From assembly GCA_937921035.1 (NCBI GenBank), contig CALEUL010000060.1, positions 124,001 through 188,000 of the forward strand: DNA of 64,000 nt, read 5' to 3'. The notes below the pieces were generated by a model. It was not told the DNA's origin, did no database searches, and saw only the letters and a program-made list of their open reading frames with translations. This stretch comes from an uncultured Porphyromonadaceae bacterium. GTDB taxonomy: Bacteria > Bacteroidota > Bacteroidia > Bacteroidales > Muribaculaceae. Positions 43,652-52,594 of this stretch are shown piece by piece. The position numbers were made by a program, and so were the translations under genes. How positions within the stretch are numbered: position 1 is the stretch's first letter; the number at the start of each line of letters is the position of its first letter.

Positions 43652-45925
43652 TTATTCGATTGTTACTTTGGTCAGTGTGTAGTTCGCACCGGTGATTACA
43701 AGACCGCCGTTGCTTACGAGATCGTTGACAACATATTCGTCGAGCACTACTTCAAGCGGGCTTGCGGGAGTATCGTACTGTGCGGGGATCGGTCCGCCGA
43801 TATTACCCCAGTCCTGACCATGACGAAGCGAGAGACAGAACCAAGCGTCGGAAAGATCGGTCTGATTGAGATACAGGCGCATTATCTGACCGGGCTTCAC
43901 ACTGCTCCAGTCATAGCCACCCCAGGCGAGATCCTGATTGCCGCCCCAGTTGCCGCTGTCCCATGAGCCGCTCCAGATGGTGGTCTCCAGCGAGATTTCC
44001 CATTCAATGGTAATCTTGTTGATTGTGCAGTTCTTGCCCGAGACAATGATTGCGTTGTCGCTCCATCCGTCCTGTGTCGCGAAGAACGCGAGGGCTTCGG
44101 CGGTAAGAGTATACTCGACCTTTGTGGCACCTTCGGCGACATCAAGGATGACGAGCTGGCTCCATTTGGCGTCGTTGAGCTGCAGCTGAGTATCACTTGC
44201 AGGCTCGGTGTAGAACACTAACTTAGCACCGGCGGGCACTCCGTCGAGCTGTGCGTGGCTGATGTAAACGCGCGGGTCGCCCCAGTTGCCGATGGTGATA
44301 GGTGTCGACAGAAGAACACGTTCCTGATGGGTAGCCGGTATTACATCATAAATGTAGCTGATTTCGCCGTTGCTGGATACCAGGGTGATTTCGGTATTCT
44401 TGCCGCAGGAACCGGGCAGAGTGATGTACAGATGGTTGTCGTTGATGATGTGGCTTACGGTAGCGCCGTTAACCTTCACCTCGGTGAGTTTGTCGGCGTT
44501 CTGCAGGCCTACGATGAAGAGGCCATAGGCTGTCAGCTCGCCTGTGGGCTGCTCAATGATGAAAGCGCATTCGGGAGCGTTGACTGTAAGTTCCGGAGTA
44601 GCCACGGTCTCGCCGTTGGCCATGCCGAGGGTGATGACGCCGGTCTGTGCGGTGGCCGGAACCGGAAGTATAAGCTCGCTGGCGGAAGTGGCATTCGCTT
44701 CCTCGGCTTCGGTGCCGGCAAATGCAACGGATACCACCAGGTCGAGATTACGACCGAAAAGCTTAACGATACCGGCGGCGGCCACTACGTTCGAATCGAA
44801 ACCTGTTACTTCGGGCTTGGCGGTGGCGAGGGCGATTTCAACGCTCTTGCCGCTCTTGAGGTTGAGCACGGCGTTGCCGCTCTGTGCCATTTCGGGGAAC
44901 ACAACCTTGACGGCTGTTGCAGTAACCTCGGCTGGTTCTACGGCCTCCTCAACGTTGGGGAAACTTACGCTTACAACCTGGTCCATGTTAAGACCGCTGA
45001 TAGTGATTTCGTTACCTGCGCGGATACCGTCGGCGGGTGTTGCGCGGAGTTCTGTGGGAACCACCATGCCGATGTTGGCAATGGCAACACGCACACCAGA
45101 GGCTGTAACAGCCACAACGGCACCATCGGTGGCATTGTCGGGGAGGGTGAAGGTAATCTTACCGTCGGCGTAAGTGAACTTGAGTTCGCTGTCGTCGGGC
45201 ATAATGATGCTGCGGACAAGGTCGAGGTCGTTGCCGGTGATGGTTACAACATCGCCGCCTTTGGCGTTAGTAAGGTCGAGAGGAGCGGCAACCGAAGGAA
45301 GCACAATCTCTACCACCTGTTCCGATTTGATGGTGTTCGGCATTGCCTTGGCATCGGAAATGATGATGTTGCCTGTTACGGCCTCGGCAGGCACGGTAAG
45401 CTCGATGGTCTTGCGGTCGTGAGCGGTGAAAGCATCCTGGAACACGTTCACGCTGTCCTCGGCAAAGGCGAAGCAAACCTCTTTGATAAGGTTGAGGTAT
45501 TCGCCCTTGATTGTGAGCTTGCTGCCGGGCTTAACCTTGAGCGGGCTTATTTCCTCGATGGAGATAGGCTCGGAGTAGGTAAGCGGGGTCTTGGTCTCGA
45601 TGATGCCGTTGGCGTAGTGCAGCTGCACCTTGCCGGGTTCGGCGGTCTGGGGAACGGTTACACGGATTTCCTCGTTGCTAACCACCTGTATGTCGGTGAT
45701 TTCGTCGCAGCCGGGGATAACCACTTTTGTAATCTGGTTCATGCCGCTGCCAATGAAGCGGAGTTCGCCGCCACGGGCCACGGGGCTGGGACCGAAGCTG
45801 TTGAGGTTGATGCCTCCGACAAACTGCTCGGTGTCGAAGTCATTATTGTCGCATGCGGTGAAAACCGTGCCGGCCATTGCCAGGGCAAGTGCGACTATGC
45901 CTGATAGTTTGAAAATCTTTTTCAT
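43652..45925 (-). CDS. Surface glycan-binding lipoprotein with IPT/TIG repeats
   Basis: The 757-residue lipoprotein (lipobox FTACDN, Cys25) is built from about six IPT/TIG Ig-like repeats, each starting with a GGxVTIxGxxL-like turn (GGELRFIGSGM, PGSKLTIKGEYL, GGDVVTITGNDL, AGNEITISGLNM and so on). The last 200 residues form a different beta domain rich in Trp (SGSWDSGNWGGN, DLAWGGYDWSS), which should be the mannan-binding part. It sits downstream of SusD and another binding protein, the usual SGBP place. It would hold polysaccharide at the surface for the SusC transporter. Confidence 0.83.
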   Translation of the reverse strand: MKKIFKLSGIVALALAMAGTVFTACDNNDFDTEQFVGGINLNSFGPSPVARGGELRFIGSGMNQITKVVIPGCDEITDIQVVSNEEIRVTVPQTAEPGKVQLHYANGIIETKTPLTYSEPISIEEISPLKVKPGSKLTIKGEYLNLIKEVCFAFAEDSVNVFQDAFTAHDRKTIELTVPAEAVTGNIIISDAKAMPNTIKSEQVVEIVLPSVAAPLDLTNAKGGDVVTITGNDLDLVRSIIMPDDSELKFTYADGKITFTLPDNATDGAVVAVTASGVRVAIANIGMVVPTELRATPADGIRAGNEITISGLNMDQVVSVSFPNVEEAVEPAEVTATAVKVVFPEMAQSGNAVLNLKSGKSVEIALATAKPEVTGFDSNVVAAAGIVKLFGRNLDLVVSVAFAGTEAEEANATSASELILPVPATAQTGVITLGMANGETVATPELTVNAPECAFIIEQPTGELTAYGLFIVGLQNADKLTEVKVNGATVSHIINDNHLYITLPGSCGKNTEITLVSSNGEISYIYDVIPATHQERVLLSTPITIGNWGDPRVYISHAQLDGVPAGAKLVFYTEPASDTQLQLNDAKWSQLVILDVAEGATKVEYTLTAEALAFFATQDGWSDNAIIVSGKNCTINKITIEWEISLETTIWSGSWDSGNWGGNQDLAWGGYDWSSVKPGQIMRLYLNQTDLSDAWFCLSLRHGQDWGNIGGPIPAQYDTPASPLEVVLDEYVVNDLVSNGGLVITGANYTLTKVTIE

Positions 45926-45934
45926 GGTGCTTGC

Positions 45935-47254
45935 TTAGTTTTTCACTGCACGGATATTGTCTATCTTGAGGAGAGGGGTGCAATCCACGCCCTTCTGACC
46001 ATCACCGCTCCAGAGGAATATGCGCAGCGATGCGAAGTCGGCTTCGGAAGCGAGGAATCTTGTGGCGCCCTTGCCGTCCTTATCGTAGACGAAGTCGGCG
46101 ATAGGCAGGGTTACGGTAACCCACTGACCGTCGGTGTGATATGCCTCGGTATCGGTCCAGGGAATCCACAGACCGCGGGCAAGACCGCCCACCTGGATGT
46201 AGTCGTTGTTGGGGCCGGTGATGGTATTGCCGTAGATATCGGTACCGCCGTTACCCAAGGTTACCAGGTCGGTGCCGGCGAAGATGATCTGCATCGGGCC
46301 CGACTGCCATGCGTTGGATGCTGGGATGCAGAGTTCGAATTTAACGCTCATGTTGTTGAAATCCTTGAAGTCGACGATGTCGAACAGACGCTGACCGCCT
46401 GCGGGATAGTCGGTAGGAGTATTCCAGCTGCCGGGCCAGTACTCGAAGGAGAACGCGCCGTCGTTCCAGTCGCCTGCGGCGTTGAGGACGGTGCTGCCGT
46501 CGCCGAGAACCATGTAGTTGCCGCTGATGCCGCTGCCGTCGTTCTCGATGGGGCGTGCGTGCCAGCCGCTGTTGCCCAGACCGGTGAGACCGTCGAAGTC
46601 GAACATCATGCCGCGGGTATCAAGATAGTGGAAGTTACTTTCGCCGCTTCCGTAGATGGAAGTTACTACAACAGGTGCTTCGGTAGCGCCTGCGGGCACT
46701 TCTACCTCAAGCTGGCTCTGGCTGATGCTGCGTATTGTGGCAGGCACATTGCCGAACGATACAGTCAGGGGCACATTGGGGTCGTCGGCGAAGTATGCAC
46801 CGTCGATGGTAACAACATCACCGGCTTTGGCGTATTCGCAGCTCATGGATGTTACACGCGGTGCGGGAACGAGAACGTTAAAGGGATATTCCAGAGTCGT
46901 ACCGCCGGAGGTGATGAACTTGGCGATGTTGGTTACCTCGCAGGGGATAAGGTTGGGGATATCCACGATAACGGTGTGGCTTGTTACCATCGTGGGGTTC
47001 AGACGTGCCTTCTGATCGTTGAACCAAACCTGCTGAACGTCGCCGAGGCCTTCGCCCACGAATACCACGCGGGCACCCAGGGGAGCTGCCACAAGCAGCG
47101 AGTCGCTCTTGTCGAAGTCGACCGGACGCGCGTACTTAATCACGGGCGTTGCGTCTTTGTCCTTCTCGGCATCGGTTTCGGAGCAAGAAGTCATCGATGC
47201 GCCGATGGCTGCTGCGAAAGCTGCGAGAGCTATATATTTTGTCGTTTTTTTCAT
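45935..47254 (-). CDS. Surface glycan-binding lipoprotein (SGBP)
   Basis: The 439-residue lipoprotein (lipobox MTSCSE, Cys24) has two IPT/TIG-like domains (about 38-125 and 130-212) and a C-terminal beta-sandwich (about 215-437). The latter includes YMVLGDGSTVLNAAGDWND and FLWSGDGQKGVDCTPLLKIDNIR and resembles the glycan-binding domain of other SGBPs. It lies next to SusD and should bind mannan on the cell surface. Spacing to neighbours is 9 and 27 bases, so it is in the same operon. Confidence 0.83.
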   Translation of the reverse strand: MKKTTKYIALAAFAAAIGASMTSCSETDAEKDKDATPVIKYARPVDFDKSDSLLVAAPLGARVVFVGEGLGDVQQVWFNDQKARLNPTMVTSHTVIVDIPNLIPCEVTNIAKFITSGGTTLEYPFNVLVPAPRVTSMSCEYAKAGDVVTIDGAYFADDPNVPLTVSFGNVPATIRSISQSQLEVEVPAGATEAPVVVTSIYGSGESNFHYLDTRGMMFDFDGLTGLGNSGWHARPIENDGSGISGNYMVLGDGSTVLNAAGDWNDGAFSFEYWPGSWNTPTDYPAGGQRLFDIVDFKDFNNMSVKFELCIPASNAWQSGPMQIIFAGTDLVTLGNGGTDIYGNTITGPNNDYIQVGGLARGLWIPWTDTEAYHTDGQWVTVTLPIADFVYDKDGKGATRFLASEADFASLRIFLWSGDGQKGVDCTPLLKIDNIRAVKN

Positions 47255-47281
47255 TTTATGCAGTTTTTACGGTAATGATTG

Positions 47282-48979
47282 TTACTCTGCTCCGCCGAAG
47301 TCGTATTCAACGGGGTCGATAAGCATGGAGGGCGACGAGCTGCTTACGGCAGCCGGTATAGGAGCCACGAAAGAATCCTTTGTGAGGAGAATGGGGTCAT
47401 ACTGGGCGTAATCGGCCTTGCTCTGTACCACCACATAGCTGTCGCGGTTGTTCTCGTTGCTGGTGTCGATGGTAAGGCCCGATTTGCCCACGTACTGCGC
47501 GCAGCGGTTGAAACCGGTGCCGTAGCCGTTGTTGATCATGTCGAGGGCGGCCTGGTCGCCGTTGCGGTAGCGGTAGCGCTGGGTGTCGAACCATGTCTGG
47601 CTCTCGAAAGCCAGCTCGCGACGACGCTCGCGCATCAGTTCATCGTACGTAACCGAGCTTGCCTCGCTCACGCCGGCACGCTGGCGCACCATATTGTAGT
47701 ACTTCATGGCCTTCTCGTCGGAGGTACTGTTGGCGGTACCCATCACAGCCTCGGTGTAGGTCAGATAAACGTCGGCCAGACGCATCAGATAGATGTTGTT
47801 GGCAGCGTCCTGGTCGGTACCTACGTTGCCGTTGCAGTCGGAACCTTTGCCGATGATGTATTTTTTGATGTGTGCCAGCATCTCGTTCTTGTCCTCGAAC
47901 ACTTCGCCGTCGCTGTCGCGGCTTACAAAGAGATAGGTGTAGCCGCCGTTGTTGCGGGCGAGCATGGGATAAAAGTCGCCGCCGGTCATATATGTCCACA
48001 TACGGCGTTTGTCGCCGTTCTCGTACATGTTCTGGAGCGAGATTGTGGGACCCTTGCCTGCGCCCCATGTCTGGTCGGCGATGGCGGCGGAACGACTCCA
48101 TGCAACGTTGTGTGCGTTACCGAAGGAATAGCCCTGCACAGCGCACTGGATGGCCAGGATGGACTCGGGACCGTTGTTGGCTTCAACATCAAAGAGTGTT
48201 GCAAAATCTATCTGCGTAAGGGCCTGGGTGTTCTCGATAACGAACAGGGCATCCTCGGCAGCCTTGCGATAGAGGGCGTCGCGGTCGTAGCCGTAATCGT
48301 TATGCGAAGCCATTGTTACTGCAAGTTTGGCGCGGAGCGCGCGTGCCTTGCGGGCATCCAGACGGTAGGCGTCGTTATCGCTTTCGGGAAGGTTGGCAAC
48401 GGCAAAGTCGAGATCGTTCATAGCAAACTGGTACACGCTCTTCTGTGTGTTGCGGGGAACGTCGAACTGGCCGGCTGCAATCATCGCGGAGTTGTCGGTA
48501 ATCAGGGGTACATCGTGCCATACCTCGGCAAGCATGTAGTAGCAGTAGCCGCGCATTGCACGTGCCTCGGCTATAGCCATGTCGATGTCGTTCTGGGTGA
48601 TGGAGCCCGAGCAGACGCGGGGAATATCATTGATTACCGAGTTGGCAAAGAGGATAACATTATACAGTCCCTTCCAACCCTCGTTGATATAGGGGTTGAT
48701 GGCTGTATAGGTACCGAAGTACCACTGTCCTTCGTCGCCGTAGGTATAGAACATGTCGCCGTTGATCATGTCCATCTTCCACTGGAAGTTCATGTGGAAG
48801 TTACTCCATGTCTTGGAGGCGTAGAGCGTCATGGTGGTGGAGCGGAGAGCCTCAGGCGAAGTGTAGTACGTCTCCTGAACGGGCTTGTCTTCCGGATCGA
48901 TGGTGAGGAAGTCGTTGCAGGAAGTGAGGCTTGCGCCCAGCACTGCCCCGAAGACCGCTATTTTGAATATATTGTTCAT
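47282..48979 (-). CDS. susD: SusD-family surface glycan-binding lipoprotein
   Basis: The 565-residue lipoprotein (lipobox LTSCND, Cys21) has the SusD start FLTIDPEDKPVQETYYTSPEAL, the TPR-rich helices with AEARAMRGYCYYMLAEVW, and the C-terminal RRRELAFESQTWFDTQRYR. It caps the SusC barrel and hands glycan to it. In this locus the ligand should be beta-mannan or its oligosaccharides. It follows susC after 18 bases. Confidence 0.95.
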   Translation of the reverse strand: MNNIFKIAVFGAVLGASLTSCNDFLTIDPEDKPVQETYYTSPEALRSTTMTLYASKTWSNFHMNFQWKMDMINGDMFYTYGDEGQWYFGTYTAINPYINEGWKGLYNVILFANSVINDIPRVCSGSITQNDIDMAIAEARAMRGYCYYMLAEVWHDVPLITDNSAMIAAGQFDVPRNTQKSVYQFAMNDLDFAVANLPESDNDAYRLDARKARALRAKLAVTMASHNDYGYDRDALYRKAAEDALFVIENTQALTQIDFATLFDVEANNGPESILAIQCAVQGYSFGNAHNVAWSRSAAIADQTWGAGKGPTISLQNMYENGDKRRMWTYMTGGDFYPMLARNNGGYTYLFVSRDSDGEVFEDKNEMLAHIKKYIIGKGSDCNGNVGTDQDAANNIYLMRLADVYLTYTEAVMGTANSTSDEKAMKYYNMVRQRAGVSEASSVTYDELMRERRRELAFESQTWFDTQRYRYRNGDQAALDMINNGYGTGFNRCAQYVGKSGLTIDTSNENNRDSYVVVQSKADYAQYDPILLTKDSFVAPIPAAVSSSSPSMLIDPVEYDFGGAE

Positions 48980-48997
48980 TGTGTCGTATGCTGATTG

Positions 48998-51900
48998 TTA
49001 GAAAGAGAGATTAAGTCCGAGTGTGTAAGTACGCGGGGTGGGATAGCGGCCGCGGTCGATGTTCTGAAGCAGAGAGCTCTGGTTGTAGGCACCGATTTCG
49101 GGGTCGTAGCCGTTGTATTTGGTGAAAGTGTACACGTTCTGCACGTTCACATAAATCTTGGCGGTCTGAAGGAAAGCCTTCTTGGCCCATTTCTCGGGAA
49201 GCATATAGCTCAGCGAAATGTTCTGGATGCGCAGGTACGTGCCGTCTTCGATCCAGCGGTCGCTCATGCGCAGGTTGCCGTTGCCGTCCAGGTTGGAGAA
49301 ACGGGGTATACCGTTGCTGCCGCCGATGTAGGTGTAGTTGGAGCAATCGTCGCCGCCGTTGGGGTCGATTTTAACGGGGATTGCGCGGTCGAGTACGGAT
49401 ACTGCCTGGCTGTCCCAGATAGAGCTTACGCCCTCGGTGCGGAATCGCGACCAGTTGAGGATGTCGCCGCCTATCTGGCCGGTGAGACCGATGTTGAGTT
49501 CCCAGTTCTTATACTGGAAAGTGTTGGTGAAACCGAAAGTCAGATCGGGGTTGGGGTCGCCGATAACAGTCTGGTCGTTGGCGTCGATAACGCCGTTGCC
49601 GTCGCGGTCCTTGAACTTGATGTCGCCTACCCACGCGCCTGTGGTCTTGTCGATTTTATTGGTGTAGGGAACACTGCCGCCTGTCTGGGTGGCATGTTTG
49701 CTGATTTCATCGGCGCTCGCGAACAGACCGTCTGTCTCGTAGCCGTAGAACACGCCCATAGGCTGGCCTACCTTGAACATCGTTGCAGTCTGGAACTGCG
49801 AGTACCAGTCTACCTTGCCGTAGATCACCTGGTCTTTATCGTTGAGGGCCACAATCTTGTTCTTGTTGTGCGAGAGGGTGAGGGAGCCGTGCCAGTTGAA
49901 GTTCTTGCTTACAACGGGACGGAAGTTAACCTGAACGTCGATACCCTGGTTTCGGGTCTGGCCGATGTTGGCGTAGGGAGGAGCGATAGAACCCCAGGTA
50001 TCGTCGCCGGAGGGACCGATGTAGCTGGGAACGAACACTTGCATCAGCAGGTCGTTGGCCTGCTTACGGTAAACGTCTACGGTGAATTCGAGGCGGTTGT
50101 TGAAAGCGGCGAAATCAAGACCGATGTTGTACTGCTCGGAAGCCTCCCATTTCAGGTCGGGGTTGGAGAGGTTGAGAGGATAGTATGCCGTACCGTTGGG
50201 CGTGAGCATCGTGGTCATTGCCGAACCGTAGCGGTAGGTATCGATGTTGGAGTTACCAACCTTACCATAGCCCAGACGGAGTTTCAGGTTGTTGAGCCAG
50301 CTTGCGCCCTGCAGGAATTTCTCCTGGTTGATACGCCATGCAAGAGCGACAGACGGGAAGGTACCCCACTTGTTGTTGGCACCGAACTTGCTGGAGCCGT
50401 CGCGACGCACGGTGGCGGTGAGGAGGTAGCGGTAATCGAAGCCGTAGTTGACACGGGCAAAAATGGAAGCGGTGCTCTGGGCATCTTTCCAACCGCTGTT
50501 GCTTACGAACTCGCCGTCCTCGCCCATCACATGTATATAGTCGGTGGTGAAGTTCTTCTTGATAATCTGAGTGCCGTCCCAGCTTGCTTTCGAAGCCTCG
50601 AAACCGGCCATCACGGTAACATCATGTTTCTTGTTGAAAGTCTGGTGGTAGGTGATATAGTCCTTCTGCATCCAGTAGTTGTTGCCGTCCTCGCGCTGCA
50701 TCATCTTGTTGATGTCGTTCTTCACAAGACCGAACTCATAGCGGGGAATAAACGATTTGTTCTGGTTCTTGGAGTAGTCGAAGGCATATTCGGCGCGGAA
50801 AGTGAAGTACTTCAGGAATTCCACGTTGGCGTAGAAATTACCCATCACCTTCTGGCGGAGCATGGTGTTATTGGTTATAAGGGCAAGAGCCACGGGGTTC
50901 CATGTGGAGGCACCGTTAACGGTATTGGGGCCGGCCCAGTTACCGTCGAAGTCGCGCACGGGAACAGAGGGCATCATCGTCATGGCCTGCATGATAACGC
51001 CGTCCGAACCGTCGTTGCGGGTAATGGTCTCGTTAGTGCGGGTATAGGCAAGCGAGCCGCCAACCTTCAGCCACTTGGTAAAGTTGTTGTCGATGTTGAA
51101 GCGGGTGTTGAAGCGGTTGAAGTCAGAACCGATAATAATACCTTCCTGATCCATCCAGCCGCCGGACATAGCGAAAGTGGTCTTGTCGTTACCGCCGCTC
51201 ACGCCCACCTGATGGCTCTGCATGAAAGCGGTGCGGTAGATTTCGTCCTGCCAGTCGGTACCTTTGCCCAGAATAGAGGGGTCGGAGTAGGTCTTGTCGT
51301 AATTGCTGTCGTTAAGGATACCCTCATCGTAGAGCTGTGTCTGGTACTGCGCATACTGGCGCAGATCCATCATGTCCAGACGCTTTGCGGTCTGCTGCCA
51401 TGCCACATAACCGTCGTAGGTAATGTTGGTGTGGCCGGCGGAACCGCGGCGGGTTGTAACGATAACTACACCATTTGCACCTGCGGCACCGTAGATTGCA
51501 CAGGCCGAGGCGTCCTTGAGCACGTCGATGCTCACAATATCGCTCGGGGCGATGGCTGCAAGGGGGTTAACGGTGGTCTGGCCGTTTGTACCGCCCATCC
51601 AGTCGAAACCGCCAATTTCGTTGTTGCCGCTCATGGGCACGCCGTCGATAATATAAAGAGGTTCATTGGACGAGTTGAGCGAGCTTGCGCCGCGGATGCG
51701 GATGGAGGTTGCGCCGCCGGGGGCGCCCGAGTTCTGCGTAACCTGCACACCGGCAACCTTGCCCTGGAGCATCTGGTCGGCGTTGGTAACGATGGTCTGT
51801 GCCATCTGTTCCTTGCTCAGCGAGGCCACCGAACCGGTGATGTCGCTTTTGCGCTGTGTACCGTAGCCAACGACAACTACTTCGTCGAGGGCTTCGGAGT

Positions 51901-52201
51901 TTTCCTTAAGCGTAACGGTAATGTTTGTTTTACCGTCGAGCTTAACATCCTGTGTAAGGAAGCCTACATAGGAGATGGTAAGAGTGGCATGCGCATTGGG
52001 CACCTTGATTGCGAAGTTACCGTCGATATCGGTAACTGTGCCGTTCTGCTTGCCCTTTTCAACTACCGACGCACCGATAAGGGGCTCGCCGGACGGGTCG
52101 TTGACAACGCCTTTAATCGTAACCTGCGCCATTGCGCCCAAGGCTACGAAACACAGAAGCATGGTCAAGAGCCCTCTAAGGCTTAAGAATCTGGTTTTCA
52201 T
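48998..52201 (-). CDS. susC: SusC-family TonB-dependent transporter
   Basis: The 1067-residue outer-membrane protein has a signal peptide (1-25), a carboxypeptidase-D-like domain (about 28-105: GVVNDPSGEPLIGASVVEKG), a TonB-box and plug region (DEVVVVGYGTQRKSDITGSV, then VAGVQVTQNSGAPGG), and a 22-strand barrel ending in TLGLNLSF with the terminal Phe. It has no STN domain, so it is not expected to signal to an anti-sigma factor. It would import manno-oligosaccharides with TonB energy. It is the first gene of the operon that runs to the epimerase. Confidence 0.96.
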   Translation of the reverse strand: MKTRFLSLRGLLTMLLCFVALGAMAQVTIKGVVNDPSGEPLIGASVVEKGKQNGTVTDIDGNFAIKVPNAHATLTISYVGFLTQDVKLDGKTNITVTLKENSEALDEVVVVGYGTQRKSDITGSVASLSKEQMAQTIVTNADQMLQGKVAGVQVTQNSGAPGGATSIRIRGASSLNSSNEPLYIIDGVPMSGNNEIGGFDWMGGTNGQTTVNPLAAIAPSDIVSIDVLKDASACAIYGAAGANGVVIVTTRRGSAGHTNITYDGYVAWQQTAKRLDMMDLRQYAQYQTQLYDEGILNDSNYDKTYSDPSILGKGTDWQDEIYRTAFMQSHQVGVSGGNDKTTFAMSGGWMDQEGIIIGSDFNRFNTRFNIDNNFTKWLKVGGSLAYTRTNETITRNDGSDGVIMQAMTMMPSVPVRDFDGNWAGPNTVNGASTWNPVALALITNNTMLRQKVMGNFYANVEFLKYFTFRAEYAFDYSKNQNKSFIPRYEFGLVKNDINKMMQREDGNNYWMQKDYITYHQTFNKKHDVTVMAGFEASKASWDGTQIIKKNFTTDYIHVMGEDGEFVSNSGWKDAQSTASIFARVNYGFDYRYLLTATVRRDGSSKFGANNKWGTFPSVALAWRINQEKFLQGASWLNNLKLRLGYGKVGNSNIDTYRYGSAMTTMLTPNGTAYYPLNLSNPDLKWEASEQYNIGLDFAAFNNRLEFTVDVYRKQANDLLMQVFVPSYIGPSGDDTWGSIAPPYANIGQTRNQGIDVQVNFRPVVSKNFNWHGSLTLSHNKNKIVALNDKDQVIYGKVDWYSQFQTATMFKVGQPMGVFYGYETDGLFASADEISKHATQTGGSVPYTNKIDKTTGAWVGDIKFKDRDGNGVIDANDQTVIGDPNPDLTFGFTNTFQYKNWELNIGLTGQIGGDILNWSRFRTEGVSSIWDSQAVSVLDRAIPVKIDPNGGDDCSNYTYIGGSNGIPRFSNLDGNGNLRMSDRWIEDGTYLRIQNISLSYMLPEKWAKKAFLQTAKIYVNVQNVYTFTKYNGYDPEIGAYNQSSLLQNIDRGRYPTPRTYTLGLNLSF

Positions 52202-52343
52202 TAGAATAATGAGGGTTTATAAAATTTAGATTAATGTTTTTTTTTGTGTCTAAAAAGGTGAATAAGTGTGTTTAACTGGTTATAGGTCTTTTATTTGCCC
52301 CCGTGTGTTAAACGCATGGGGAGGCCGTTTATTATTCCGCTTG

Positions 52344-52376
52344 CAAAATTAGCGCATACTATACCGCAATAATTGC
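52344..52376 (-). promoter_or_regulatory. susC promoter with adjacent palindrome
   Basis: TAATTTTG on the minus strand (52351-52344) is a good -7 box. In place of a -33 TTTG there is the perfect inverted repeat GCAAT-A-ATTGC (52366-52376), 14 bases upstream. It may be an activator site. No regulator gene adjoins this promoter; the AraC gene at 59162 is the nearest. Confidence 0.5.
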
Positions 52377-52539
52377 ACTATTTTGTCTTTCATTACCACT
52401 TTTTAAAAAACCTGCTGAAAAACATGTTTTTCGTGCAAACTTTCCGTATCCGCCGCCCGATATGCGTTGTTGCACAACGTTTTGACAACTACCCGGTATT
52501 TTTATTTGAAAAAATGTCGCTTATCCGGGATTTTTATTA

Positions 52540-52547
52540 TACTTTTG
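52540..52547 (+). promoter_or_regulatory. -7 element of the Omp28-like gene
   Basis: TACTTTTG fits TAnnTTTG and lies 47 bases upstream of the preferred ATG. I do not see a matching -33 TTTG. Confidence 0.4.
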
Positions 52548-52594
52548 TCAAAATTCTAATCCTTCAGCATATCGTTTTAACAGTTTATATGCCT

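Larger units (their letters stand above)
52202..52594. other. 393-base divergent intergenic region of the mannan locus
   Basis: It holds the promoters of susC (minus) and of the Omp28-like gene (plus), and a susC leader of about 140 bases. That leader contains a CCCC/GGGG stem around 52304-52323 and a long T run at 52237-52245. I see no protein gene in it; the upstream part of the plus-strand open frame lacks coding character. Confidence 0.65.

Noticed and set aside
44255..45904. A 549-codon plus-strand open frame opposite the TIG-repeat lipoprotein
   Set aside because: Repetitive low-complexity translation that mirrors the TIG repeats; the minus-strand product has a lipobox and operon context.
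48995..52186. A 1063-codon open frame on the plus strand opposite susC
   Set aside because: It is a mirror of the susC coding strand caused by codon bias; it has no domain pattern, whereas the minus-strand frame is a full SusC.
52248..52260. A near match (12 of 13) to the putative HTCS block in the susC leader
   Set aside because: It lies about 90 bases downstream of the susC -7 box rather than upstream, and the flanking block is missing; probably chance.
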